Assembly (NCBI RefSeq): GCF_029869545.1
Contig: NZ_JARWQD010000106.1
Location: 1 to 64,000 of the forward strand
DNA length: 64,000 bases
Direction of reading: 5' to 3'
Source of the DNA: Nocardia wallacei
Lineage (GTDB): Bacteria > Actinomycetota > Actinomycetes > Mycobacteriales > Mycobacteriaceae
Shown: positions 42,782-51,675 of the stretch, one piece after another
Layout of the letters: each line of letters begins with the position of its first letter
How positions within the stretch are numbered: position 1 is the stretch's first letter
Notes under the pieces: model-generated
What the model saw: only the letters and a program-made list of their open reading frames with translations
What the model was told of the DNA's origin: nothing
Database searches by the model: none
Made by a program: the position numbers and the translations under genes

Positions 42782-44521
42782 TCACCCGGCGCGGAGGAAC
42801 TTCCCTGTGCGCCGGGTCCCGAGCGTGTCTCCCGCGTTGCCGTCGCCGAAAACGTATGTGCCACCGACGAATACCGCATTCACAGCGCCGTCGTTGCGAT
42901 TGACCATTCGGGACAGGTTGTCGAAGTACGGCGCCGGGTGTTCGGCGTAGGCGTCGAGGCTGTCGTCGAGCCGGTCCGGGTCGATCACCACCGCATCCGC
43001 CCGGTCCCCCGCCCGCAGGTGTCCGGCGTCGAGTCCGTACCAGTCGGCGAGTTCGCCGGTGACGCGATGTACGGCGTGCTCGATCGTCATGAACGGGCGT
43101 CCCGCCCGCTCGGCGTCGCGCACCCGGCGCAGCAGCCGCAGCCCGAAGTTGTAGAAGGCCATATTCCGCAGATGCGCCCCGGCATCGGAAAAGCCCAGCT
43201 GCACACCGGGATCGGCGGCGAAGCGGTCCAGCACGCGCGGGCGGTGGTTGGAGATCGTGGTGCGCCAGCGCACCTTCCCGCCGTACTCCACGACCAGGTC
43301 CAGGAACGCGTCCACCGGATGCACGCCGCCCCGTTCCTCCCCGACCCGGCCGAAGGTCTTGCCGATCACCGAGGCGTCGGGGCAGTCGACGATCTCGGCG
43401 TCGAAGAAGTCGCGATGCCACACCCGCGGGCCGTATTTCCGGTCGTAGTCCTTGCGGAACTGGCGGCGGTAGCTCTCGCTGCGCAGCAGCTGCCTACGCT
43501 CCTCCAGTCGGTTGGACAGATGCAATGCCGCCGCGCCGGAACCGAATTCCTCGAATACCACCAGATCGATGCCGTCGGAGTACACCTCGAACGGCACCGG
43601 CAGATGCTGCCAGCGGAAGTCGCCGCCGAGCGCGTTGAGCAGGCGCGCGGTGGCCGGAAAGATATGCGCGACGGCCGGTATCGCCTTGATGTCGGCCGCC
43701 GACAGCAGGCTCACCTTCAGCGGCTTGCGCCAGATGCCCAGGCTGCTCGCCGCCATCGCCACCAGGCTCTGCGGGCGCGCCACGTCGGGCCCGCCCTGCA
43801 GCGCCCGGCGGCGATCGCGCAGAATGGCGTTGAGCCGCCGCCGTTCCCGGGTCGTCGCGTAGGTCGAGGGCAGCGTGCGAGAACGGCACATGTCGCCGTC
43901 CAGCTTGTCGAACAGCAGCTGCTGCGAGGACATGCCGACGAAGCCCGCGTCCAGCGCCTCGGTCAGGTGGCGCTCCATCGCGGAAAGCTCTGCCGCCGTG
44001 GGCCGCACATCCTTGCGCGTCGCACGGTCGAGACCCATCTCGGCGGCTCTGATATCCGAATGTCCCAGGAAGCCAGCGATATTCGCGCCCAGCGGCAGGG
44101 CCTCCAGGGCGTCGGCGTACTCGTGGGCGCCGCGCCACGTCTTCAGGTCGCCGAGGGCCTCGATCACGTGCTTGCGCGGAATCGCCTCCACCCGCCCGAA
44201 CAGGTCCCCGGCCCCCTCGGGGTCCACGTGCACGGTCGACAGCGAGCACGAGCCGAGCAGCACCGTGGTGACGCCGTGGCGCACCGACTCCGACAGCGCC
44301 GGATCCAGCAGCACCTCCACGTCGTAGTGGGTGTGGATATCGACCATGCCCGGGATCACCCACTTGCCCGCGGCGTCCACCACGGTGCCGCAACCGGTTT
44401 CGTCGAGCGGGACGGGCGAGACGGTGGCGACCCGGCCGTCCCGGATGCCGAGATGGCGGACGGCCGCGGGCGCGCCGGTGCCGTCGAACCAGCGGCCGCC
44501 CTTGATGATGGTGTCGTACAC
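42782..44521 (-). CDS. Amidohydrolase-family protein (N-acyl-D-amino-acid deacylase type)
   Basis: A 579-residue metal-dependent amidohydrolase. It begins with the small beta domain (MYDTIIKGGRWFDGTG) and the HTHYDVEVLLDP metal motif, continues through GHSDIRAAEMG, and ends with FSDAGAH, the third metal/acid motif. This architecture is that of D-aminoacylases and related urethanases or hydantoinases. ATG at 44521 is 38 bases after the acyl-CoA synthetase. Fourth gene of the TetR-flanked operon. It might cleave an amide or cyclic intermediate of the degraded compound; the real substrate is unknown. Confidence 0.87.
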   Translation of the reverse strand: MYDTIIKGGRWFDGTGAPAAVRHLGIRDGRVATVSPVPLDETGCGTVVDAAGKWVIPGMVDIHTHYDVEVLLDPALSESVRHGVTTVLLGSCSLSTVHVDPEGAGDLFGRVEAIPRKHVIEALGDLKTWRGAHEYADALEALPLGANIAGFLGHSDIRAAEMGLDRATRKDVRPTAAELSAMERHLTEALDAGFVGMSSQQLLFDKLDGDMCRSRTLPSTYATTRERRRLNAILRDRRRALQGGPDVARPQSLVAMAASSLGIWRKPLKVSLLSAADIKAIPAVAHIFPATARLLNALGGDFRWQHLPVPFEVYSDGIDLVVFEEFGSGAAALHLSNRLEERRQLLRSESYRRQFRKDYDRKYGPRVWHRDFFDAEIVDCPDASVIGKTFGRVGEERGGVHPVDAFLDLVVEYGGKVRWRTTISNHRPRVLDRFAADPGVQLGFSDAGAHLRNMAFYNFGLRLLRRVRDAERAGRPFMTIEHAVHRVTGELADWYGLDAGHLRAGDRADAVVIDPDRLDDSLDAYAEHPAPYFDNLSRMVNRNDGAVNAVFVGGTYVFGDGNAGDTLGTRRTGKFLRAG

Positions 44522-44559
44522 GGGAGTACCTCTTTCGGCGCCCCGCCGACCCGGCGGGG

Positions 44560-46284
44560 TCAGATTTCTATCTCGCGCCGCACGACCTTCCCTGTGGCGT
44601 TGCGCGGCAACGGCTTATCGGTGATCACCCAGCGGGCGGGGACCTTGAAGTAGGCCAGTCGTGCCGCGGCGAACTCGCGCAGCCCGGTCTCGTCGACGGC
44701 GGCCGGTGCCGACACGACCACGACGGCGGCCACCTCCTGGCCGAGGTCGTCGTGCGGGACGCCGAGCACCGCCGATTCGAGCACGGCCGGATGCTCGTCG
44801 AGCGCGTTCTCGATCTCGGTGGGGTACACGTTCTCCCCGCCGCGCAGGATGAGATCCGAACGGCGGCCGGACAATCGCAGCCTGCCGTCCTCGAGCGTCC
44901 CGAAATCACCGGTGCGCAGCCAGCGCCCGGCATCGATCGCGGCGGCGGTCGCGGCCTCGTCGTTCCAGTACCCCAGCATCACGTACGGGCTGCGGACGCA
45001 GATCTCGCCCTCCTCGCCGTCGGGCAGCGGCGTGCCGTCGGGGTCGCGGATCTCCACCGCGACGCCGAGAATGGGACGCCCCACCGTCTCGGGATGCGCG
45101 GCGAGTTCGGGCGGCGTGGCAACCGTTGCGGCCGTACCGCTTTCGGTGAGCCCGTAGCTGGTGGTCAGCGCGACCTGCGCGACGGGCAGGCGCTCGCGCA
45201 GCCGCTGCTGGAAGGCGGGCGACGAGGGAGCGGCATTGAGCGAGAACGCCGTCAGCGTCGACAGGTCGTAGCCCGAAAGGTCGTGTTCGAGCATCCGGCT
45301 CGCCATGGTCGGCACCGCGCCCCAGTTGGTGACCCGTTCGCGCTCCACCAGCCGCAACAGCCTGTCGACGTCGAACGCGCCCTGGTGGATCACGACGGCG
45401 GCGCCGGTCGCCAGCCGCGGGATCACCAGGTTGTGCAGGCTGGCGATGTGGAACAGCGGCGAGGTGAGCAGGAAGCGCTTATCGCTCGGTTCCCGGTGCG
45501 GCATGCCGCGGAAGGCCGCCACCATCGCATCGGTGAATCGGTGGTAGTCGGTGACGGCCACCAGGTTTCGATGCGAATGCACCACGCCCTTGGGGCGTCC
45601 GCTGGTGCCGCTGGTGTACAGGATCACCGCCGGATCGTCCTCGGCCACGATCGTCCGCGGCGCCGCGCCGGAGTACTCCTCGATCAGCTCCGGCAGATCG
45701 CCGTCCACCGTGAGCACCGCAATACCGGCGCCCGGCCCACCGTCGGCGCCCTCGCTCCGGGCATCCCCGCTACGTTCCGGGTCGCCCGCGTGCGGACCGC
45801 GATACCCGATCTCGCTCAGCAACGCGGCTCTCCTCGCATCCGCGATCACCACCGCGGGTTCGGTGTGCTCGAGTCCGTAGGCGATCTCGCGCGGCGCCCA
45901 CCAGGCGTTGTAGCCGACGGGAATCGCGCCCAGGCACTGCGCCGCCCAGAACGCCACCACCCACTCCGGGCCGTTGGCGGCCAGGATGCCGACGCGGTCG
46001 CCCTTGCCGACCCCGTACCGATCCGCCAAGCCCTGTGCCAGCGCACCGGCCGCGTTCGCGTGCTGCGCGAACGACATTCGGCCCTCCGCGGTCACCAGGT
46101 ATTCGCGCTCGCCCCAGGCGAGGGACGCCTCCAGCAGCTCCGGCAGCGAGCGGCGGCGATGGCGCATCGCCGGGATCGGTGCGCCCAGCACCTGCTCGAC
46201 CGTCATCTCGAACGCCCCGCCCGGGCCGGTCAGCTCGGCGGCGATGCGGGCCGCGGCGGCCTGCGGGTCAACGGCTTCGGTCAT
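44560..46284 (-). CDS. Acyl-CoA synthetase (AMP-forming)
   Basis: A 574-residue ANL-family ligase activating a carboxylic acid to its CoA thioester. The P-loop-like motif [15 protein letters not shown], the YGLTES motif, the hinge [22 protein letters not shown] and C-terminal catalytic Lys in [10 protein letters not shown] are present. A short Gly/Asp/Ser-rich insertion ([20 protein letters not shown]) lies before the core. ATG at 46284 overlaps the serine-hydrolase stop (ATGA). In this operon it would activate the acid released by the hydrolase (inference). Confidence 0.93.
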   Translation of the reverse strand: MTEAVDPQAAAARIAAELTGPGGAFEMTVEQVLGAPIPAMRHRRRSLPELLEASLAWGEREYLVTAEGRMSFAQHANAAGALAQGLADRYGVGKGDRVGILAANGPEWVVAFWAAQCLGAIPVGYNAWWAPREIAYGLEHTEPAVVIADARRAALLSEIGYRGPHAGDPERSGDARSEGADGGPGAGIAVLTVDGDLPELIEEYSGAAPRTIVAEDDPAVILYTSGTSGRPKGVVHSHRNLVAVTDYHRFTDAMVAAFRGMPHREPSDKRFLLTSPLFHIASLHNLVIPRLATGAAVVIHQGAFDVDRLLRLVERERVTNWGAVPTMASRMLEHDLSGYDLSTLTAFSLNAAPSSPAFQQRLRERLPVAQVALTTSYGLTESGTAATVATPPELAAHPETVGRPILGVAVEIRDPDGTPLPDGEEGEICVRSPYVMLGYWNDEAATAAAIDAGRWLRTGDFGTLEDGRLRLSGRRSDLILRGGENVYPTEIENALDEHPAVLESAVLGVPHDDLGQEVAAVVVVSAPAAVDETGLREFAAARLAYFKVPARWVITDKPLPRNATGKVVRREIEI

Positions 46285-47447
46285 GTGTGGTCCACTCCTC
46301 GTGTCCGTCCCCGCACCGCGTCGAACGTCGCGCGCAGATAGGCGTCCGAGCGTTCGGATCCGATCAGACTGCTCGCCATGCGATTCATGGTGTAGGCGAA
46401 GGTGATCCGGCGGTCCAGATCGTTGACGACCATGGCGCCCCCGTAGCCCGCCCACCAACACACCCGCCCCTCGGGCACGGCGGGCACGGTCTGCGGGTGC
46501 GGCAGCCCGTAGCCGATGCCGAAGCGCAGCGGCACCAGCAGCGCCAGATCGACGCCGTCGGACTGCTGCTCGAAGATCAGGTCGATGGTCTTCGGCGACA
46601 GGAACTTCCGGCCGCCGAGTTCGCCACCGCAGGCGATGAGCGACTGCACCCGCGCCACCGACCGCGCATTGCCGTGTCCGTTCACCGCGCCGAGTTCGGC
46701 CTGCCGCCATGCGGGCGTGGCGGTTTCGGCGACGTCGAGCAGCGGGCTGGTCAGCGTCTTCACCAGGATGCTGGACCGGTCGAGCGCGGCCATGTCGAAC
46801 TTCGGCAGCTCCGGCTGCACCATGGTGGCGATCCGGTCGAAATGCTCGGGCCCGGTGCCGATGTGGAAGTCGGCGCCCAGCGGCCGCGCCAGCTCCTCGG
46901 CGAAGAACTCCCCCAGCGAGCGGCCGGTGATGCGGCGGATCACCGCGCCGACGAGATGCCCGTAGTCCAGGGCGTGATAGCCGGAGGCGGAGCCCGGCTC
47001 CCACCACGGGGGCTGGGCCGCGAGCCGGGCGGCGGCCGCCTCGGCGTCGTAGATATCGTGCAGCGCGATCGGCGGTTCCCAGCCGGACACCCCGGAGGTG
47101 TGTGCGAGCAGGTGCCGAATCTCGATGTCGCCCTTGCCGTTCGCCGCGAATTCGGGCCAGTAGTGGGCCACCTTCTCGCGGACGTCCAGCTCACCGCGGT
47201 CGACCAGCAGCAGGGCCGACAGCGCCACCATGGTCTTGGTGACGGAGAAGACGTTGACCAGGGTGTCGGCGCGCCACGGCGCGGTCCTCGCGGGGTCGGC
47301 CCAGCCGCCCCACAGGTCGACCACCGGATCGCCGTCCACGGTCACGCAGACCGAGGCGCCCAGTTCGGCACCCGAACTCAGCTGCTCGTCGAATGCCTCA
47401 CGCACGCCGATGAATTCGTCGAGACAGAAACCCGAGGAGGTACTCAT
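46281..47447 (-). CDS. Serine hydrolase, beta-lactamase/esterase (EstB) family
   Basis: A 388-residue class-C beta-lactamase-fold hydrolase. Catalytic SxxK is SVTK (Ser68 to Lys71) and the Tyr motif is in the [13 protein letters not shown] stretch, with a C-terminal GYGGA strand. Such proteins usually act as esterases. Given the flavin monooxygenase immediately upstream, hydrolysis of an ester intermediate is a reasonable role. The ATG at 47447 lies within the monooxygenase stop (ATGA). No signal peptide. Confidence 0.9.
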   Translation of the reverse strand: MSTSSGFCLDEFIGVREAFDEQLSSGAELGASVCVTVDGDPVVDLWGGWADPARTAPWRADTLVNVFSVTKTMVALSALLLVDRGELDVREKVAHYWPEFAANGKGDIEIRHLLAHTSGVSGWEPPIALHDIYDAEAAAARLAAQPPWWEPGSASGYHALDYGHLVGAVIRRITGRSLGEFFAEELARPLGADFHIGTGPEHFDRIATMVQPELPKFDMAALDRSSILVKTLTSPLLDVAETATPAWRQAELGAVNGHGNARSVARVQSLIACGGELGGRKFLSPKTIDLIFEQQSDGVDLALLVPLRFGIGYGLPHPQTVPAVPEGRVCWWAGYGGAMVVNDLDRRITFAYTMNRMASSLIGSERSDAYLRATFDAVRGRTRGVDHT

Positions 47448-48817
47448 CCCCGCACCCCCTGCGCCGCCCGCGCCGGTACCGGCAGCGTATTGCCCGCCGC
47501 CGCAGCGCGTTTCGCGCCCCGGGCCAGCTCCTCGCGCAGCTGGCGAACGTAGGGCTCGAACTCGATCTGAATGGTGTGGCGCGGCGAATCATAGTAGCGC
47601 CCGGTGCGTTTGGTCTCCTGCCTGCGCACCGACTCCTCGATCTCCGCGCGCGGCGGCAGGTGGTAGCGGCCGGTCAGGTACGCGGCCACGAGTTTGCTCT
47701 GCTGCTCGGCGAAGTTCACCAGTGTCGGCAGCGGCTGCGCCAGGCCCAGATAGAAGAGGTTGTCGATGCCCGGCTTCATCATCAGCTCGAACAGCGGGAT
47801 GCGATTGTCCCGGTCGGGGAGCAGCTCCGGATCGTCGAAGAACGGGAAGCTGATGTGATATCCGGTGGCGCACAACACCACATCCACCTCCTCGGCGCTG
47901 CCGTCGGCGAAGCGCACCCGCCCGCCCTCCAGCCGGGTGATGGCCGGTTTGCAGGTGATATCGCCGCAGCCTGCGCGATGCAGGAACTCCTCGCTCGCCG
48001 ACGGATGCGCCTCGAACGGCCGGTGGTCGGGCTTGGGCAGCCCGTAGTTCTCCATCTCACCGCGGTACTTGCGCACGAAGCGCTGCTTGAGCCGCAGGCC
48101 CAGCTTCGGCGGCATCCAGCGCGGCATCGACCGGCGGTCGCCGACCTGGCCGTTGACGTACTTCGGCAGCACCCACACCCCGCGCCGCGCGGACACGAAC
48201 AGCTTCTCCGCCACGAATCGCTGCGACAGCTCGGAGGCGATATCCAGGCCCGAATTGCCCATGCCCACCACGACGATCCGCTTGCCGCGCATATCGATCG
48301 GGTCGAACGGATCGTTGTAGGCGTGGCTGTGCATCAGGACGCCGTCGAATTCGCCCGGGTAGTCCGGGAAGCGGGGATCCCAGTGATGGCCGTTGCACAC
48401 GATGAGCGCGTCATAGGTCGCCGTCTCGCCGGTGTTGGTGGTCACCAGCCACAGCCCGTCCGGGTCTCGTTCGGCGGCAACCACTTTCGTGTTGAACCTG
48501 ATCCTGTCCCGGATTCCGAAGTGGTCGACGTAGTCCTTGAAATAGGCGAACAGCTCCGAGTGATGCGGAAAGTCGGGCCAGTTCTCCGGCGCCGGATAGT
48601 CCTCGAACTGCAAGCGGTACTTGGACGTATCGATGTGCAGGCTCTGATAGCAGGCCGACATCCCGTTCGGATTCTTGAAATACCAGTTGCCCCCGACCTC
48701 GTCGGAGCACTCGTAGCAATCGAACGGAATACCGTGCTCGGCCAGGCGTTTGGCGACGGTGATCCCGGAGGGCCCGGCGCCGATGACGCACACCCGGGGC
48801 AGTTCGCGTGGGTCCAA
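47444..48817 (-). CDS. Flavin-containing monooxygenase
   Basis: A 457-residue class-B flavoprotein monooxygenase. It has the FAD motif VIGAGPSGITVAKRL, the EVGGNWYF motif, the FMO fingerprint FxGxxxHxxxY as FDGVLMHSHAY, and the NADPH motif VVVGMGNSGLDIASEL. These enzymes oxygenate N, S or ketone substrates. A TTG codon at 48817 is taken as start because it is preceded by GGAG at good spacing and gives the right N-terminus; a GTG eight codons later would cut into the FAD motif. First gene of a four-gene operon running to 42782, divergent from the TetR gene, with a shared operator at 48879. Confidence 0.93.
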   Translation of the reverse strand: MDPRELPRVCVIGAGPSGITVAKRLAEHGIPFDCYECSDEVGGNWYFKNPNGMSACYQSLHIDTSKYRLQFEDYPAPENWPDFPHHSELFAYFKDYVDHFGIRDRIRFNTKVVAAERDPDGLWLVTTNTGETATYDALIVCNGHHWDPRFPDYPGEFDGVLMHSHAYNDPFDPIDMRGKRIVVVGMGNSGLDIASELSQRFVAEKLFVSARRGVWVLPKYVNGQVGDRRSMPRWMPPKLGLRLKQRFVRKYRGEMENYGLPKPDHRPFEAHPSASEEFLHRAGCGDITCKPAITRLEGGRVRFADGSAEEVDVVLCATGYHISFPFFDDPELLPDRDNRIPLFELMMKPGIDNLFYLGLAQPLPTLVNFAEQQSKLVAAYLTGRYHLPPRAEIEESVRRQETKRTGRYYDSPRHTIQIEFEPYVRQLREELARGAKRAAAAGNTLPVPARAAQGVRG

Positions 48818-48878
48818 CTCTGTTCTCCAAAACTAGAACTCGTTGCAGCACTCGTGACGTGGCACACAGTAGCACTCG

Positions 48879-48895
48879 CTAGACATCATGTCTAG
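48879..48895. promoter_or_regulatory. 17-bp TetR operator (8-1-8 inverted repeat)
   Basis: Perfect arms CTAGACAT and ATGTCTAG around one central C, midway in the 107-base gap between the divergent FMO operon and the TetR gene. It is A/T-rich and placed to repress both promoters. Typical TetR-family operators have this size and symmetry. Confidence 0.75.
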
Positions 48896-48924
48896 TGAAT
48901 GAACGATCGTCTACCATCGACGGC

Positions 48925-49548
48925 ATGCCGACGGATTCGAGGACAGGACACCGCGGTTCGCTCCGCGACGAGCAGAAGCGACTGACCCGCGCCCGGATCG
49001 TCGACGCGGCGCGGCAGCTGTTCGAGGACCGGGGCTATTCGAGCGTGCGCGTCGACGACATCGCGGCGGCCGTCGGCTGCAGCCGCGCCACCTTCTACCT
49101 GCATTTCACCGGTAAGACCGAGGTGTTGCGCGCCATCGCCGAACAGGGCACACTGCCCAGCGTCCGGCAGCGCTACGAGGACCTGGACCGCGTCCTGGTC
49201 ACCGGTTCCCGCGCCGAGTTCGCCGCCTGGATGACCCGGGCGATCGAATGGTTCGCCGAGAACAAGGACCTGCTCCCGGCCTGGGACGAGGCGACCGCGC
49301 TGGAGCCGGAGTTCCGGGAGGTCGCGCGCGAGGGCATCATGACCCTCGCCGACAGCATGCCGGCGTACCTGTCCCGCTGGCCCGCCGACCGCCGCGACGA
49401 GGCCCGCCTCCGGATAGAGCTCCTGGTCGCCCAGCTGGAACGCTTCTTCACCCGCTGGGCCATGCAGGGCACCATCGACGTCACCGCCGACCGGGCCGCC
49501 GAGGTCCTCACCGACATCTGGTACCCGGCCCTGCAGACCCCGGCCTGA
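48925..49548 (+). CDS. TetR-family transcriptional regulator
   Basis: A 207-residue regulator with an N-terminal TetR HTH (RARIVDAARQLFEDRGYSSVRVDDIAAAVGCSRATFYLHFTGKTEVLRAIAEQ) and a helical ligand domain. ATG at 48925 is preferred over an upstream in-frame GTG at 48895, because that GTG overlaps the last base of the operator. It probably represses the FMO/hydrolase/acyl-CoA synthetase/amidohydrolase operon until an intermediate of the degraded ketone or ester binds. Confidence 0.92.
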   Translation: MPTDSRTGHRGSLRDEQKRLTRARIVDAARQLFEDRGYSSVRVDDIAAAVGCSRATFYLHFTGKTEVLRAIAEQGTLPSVRQRYEDLDRVLVTGSRAEFAAWMTRAIEWFAENKDLLPAWDEATALEPEFREVAREGIMTLADSMPAYLSRWPADRRDEARLRIELLVAQLERFFTRWAMQGTIDVTADRAAEVLTDIWYPALQTPA

Positions 49549-49570
49549 AAAGCGCTCTCCCACAAGAGGA

Positions 49571-51103
49571 TCAGCTCGCGGCGGAGGTCTCCCGCTCCTG
49601 GGCCGGTGCCGCCGTCACCTCGTAGGCCTCGAGGTCGAATCTGCGGGTCTCCCGCCGGAACGGCCAGGTAGTGCCGGGCCACAGGGTGGTGTTGTGTCCG
49701 TTCTTGTCGAGGTACCAGCTGCGGCAGCCGCCCGAATTCCACACGCTCCCGGTCAGTTCGGCCTGAATGCGGGCGTTGTAGTCGGCCTGGGCGTCGGCGC
49801 GGACCTCGAAGGTGCGCAGGCCGCGCTCGCGCAACGTGGTGAGGGCGTCGACGAGGTAGGCGAGTTGCGCCTCGATCATGTAGAGCTGCGAGGTGTGCCC
49901 GGTGGCCGTGTTCGGGCCGGTCAGGACGAAGGCATTCGGGAAGTTGGCCATCGTCGTGCCCTTGTAGGCGCGCGGCCCGGCGCCGTCGAACATCTCGGCC
50001 ATGCTGCGCCCGTCCCGGCCGTGAACGATCGCGAAGGTCGGCGAGTCGGTGACATGAAATCCCGTGGCCACCACCAGAATATCGGCCGCATGCCGGGCGC
50101 CGTCGGCGGTGACGACGGCGTCCGGGGTGATCTCCCGGATCGGTGTGGTGATCAGGTCGACGTTCTCCCGGCACAGGGCCGGGTAGTAGTCGTTGGACGG
50201 CAGCATCCGCTTGCAGCCGATCCGGAAGGTCGGCCGCACGCGCGCCCGCAGCTCCGGATCGCGAATCTCCCAGCGCAGCTTGGCCTCCGCGATCAGCTCC
50301 AGCGGTTTGGTGAATGCGGGGCCGCGCGTCAGGCAGTAGCCCTGGGTCTCCCGCATCAGGTAGACCGACGCCCGGTTCAGTTTCCGCCAGCCGGGCAGGT
50401 GGCGGAATGCCCACCGCTCCACCGCCGTGTACGGCCGGTCCAGCCGCGGCAGCAGCCACGGCGCGGTCCGCTGATAGACCTCCAGGTGGCCGACGGTGGC
50501 GGCGATGGCGGGCACGATCTGGATCGCCGAGGCGCCGGTGCCGATCACCGCCACGCGTTTGCCGCGCAGCTCCACCTCGTGATTCCACCGCGACGAATGG
50601 AACAGGTCGCCCTCGAAGGTCTCGATGCCCGGAATATCCGGCAGCCTCGGCTCGCACAGCACCCCGAACCCGCAGACGAGGTACTCCGCCGCGACCGGGC
50701 CGCGGGTGGTGTCCACCCGCCACAGCGCGGCCGCCTCGTCCCAGCGCGCCCGCGTGAGCTGCGTGTCGAACCACGCCCGGTCCAGCACGCCGGACCGCCG
50801 CGCGATCCGGCGCAGGTAGTCCTGGATCTCCGGTTGCGAGGAGAAGGTCCGCGACCAGTCCGGATTCGGCGCGAAGGAGAGCGAGTACAGATGCGACGGA
50901 ACATCACAGGCGGCACCCGGGTAGCTGTTGTCGCGCCACGTACCACCCACCTCGGGGCCGCGCTCGATGATCAAGAAGTCGCGATGCGCGGCCCGGTCGA
51001 GCTCCATGGCCGCGCCCAGGCCCGCGAACCCGGCGCCGATGATCACGGTACCGACGCGGCGCACCGTCTCCTCGGTACCGGACTGCTCCACATCGGACTT
51101 CAT
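49571..51103 (-). CDS. Baeyer-Villiger-type flavin monooxygenase
   Basis: A 510-residue NAD(P)/FAD monooxygenase. FAD motif VIIGAGFAGLGAAMEL, the GGTWRDNSYPGAACDVPSHLYSLSF block, the BVMO fingerprint FxGxxxHxxxW as FEGDLFHSSRW (followed by Asn instead of Pro/Asp), NADPH motif VAVIGTGASAIQIVPAIA, and LVVATGFHV are all visible. It would insert oxygen beside a ketone to make an ester or lactone. ATG at 51103 is the start. Convergent with the TetR gene and not in its operon, but the chemistry fits the esterase and ligase next door. Confidence 0.92.
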   Translation of the reverse strand: MKSDVEQSGTEETVRRVGTVIIGAGFAGLGAAMELDRAAHRDFLIIERGPEVGGTWRDNSYPGAACDVPSHLYSLSFAPNPDWSRTFSSQPEIQDYLRRIARRSGVLDRAWFDTQLTRARWDEAAALWRVDTTRGPVAAEYLVCGFGVLCEPRLPDIPGIETFEGDLFHSSRWNHEVELRGKRVAVIGTGASAIQIVPAIAATVGHLEVYQRTAPWLLPRLDRPYTAVERWAFRHLPGWRKLNRASVYLMRETQGYCLTRGPAFTKPLELIAEAKLRWEIRDPELRARVRPTFRIGCKRMLPSNDYYPALCRENVDLITTPIREITPDAVVTADGARHAADILVVATGFHVTDSPTFAIVHGRDGRSMAEMFDGAGPRAYKGTTMANFPNAFVLTGPNTATGHTSQLYMIEAQLAYLVDALTTLRERGLRTFEVRADAQADYNARIQAELTGSVWNSGGCRSWYLDKNGHNTTLWPGTTWPFRRETRRFDLEAYEVTAAPAQERETSAAS

Positions 51104-51258
51104 GAAGCCTCCACAAACATGTCGGAGTCAGTGAACGGTTGTACACATCGTAGATACCCCCGACGCCGGTCGCCGCGCTCCCGAATCCGCAGAATCCACA
51201 GCACCCGGACGTTCCGGTTGGGGCTGGGCACCACGCCTGTCGCAGGCGCCGCGTGCCG

Positions 51259-51594
51259 CTACTTCCGCGGCAGCGTGCGCGCGTAGCCGACACCGCGGTC
51301 GATCCACTCGCGCAGCGCCTCGTCGTCCGCCAGTAGCTCGATGTCCACCCGTAGCCAGTTGTTCATCGATCGGCCGCCCATCACCATCGGCGCGACCAGC
51401 TCACCGTCGACGAGCCTGTCCACCTCGGCCGGGTCGACGCGCACCAGCAGCCCGCCCTTGCCGCTGGCCGCCACCGCCATATTGCCGCCGACCATGAAGG
51501 ACAGCCCGCCGAACATCTTCTTCTCGACCGTCTCCGGCAGCATGGGGCCGAGCAGGTCCCGGATGCGGTCGGCCAGTTCCTCGTCATAGGCCAT
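51259..51594 (-). CDS. TfoX/Sxy N-terminal domain protein
   Basis: A 111-residue protein consisting of a TfoX N-terminal domain: MAYDEELADRIRDLLGPM...VEKKMFGGLSFMVGGNMAVAASGKGGLLVRVDP...MGGRSMNNWLRVD. In proteobacteria TfoX regulates competence; stand-alone actinobacterial copies have no known role. ATG at 51594. It is divergent from the phosphatase, with an 81-base gap. Confidence 0.87.
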   Translation of the reverse strand: MAYDEELADRIRDLLGPMLPETVEKKMFGGLSFMVGGNMAVAASGKGGLLVRVDPAEVDRLVDGELVAPMVMGGRSMNNWLRVDIELLADDEALREWIDRGVGYARTLPRK

Positions 51595-51675
51595 ACGAGC
51601 ATTGTGATCCCCACCACCGACAAGTTCGCGCGTCCGATTTGCCACGGCCCGCCGCCTGGACAAGCATCCATCCCC

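Noticed and set aside
48895..48924. GTG at 48895 as the TetR start
   Set aside because: It overlaps the last base of the operator and leaves no room for a ribosome site; ATG at 48925 is better.
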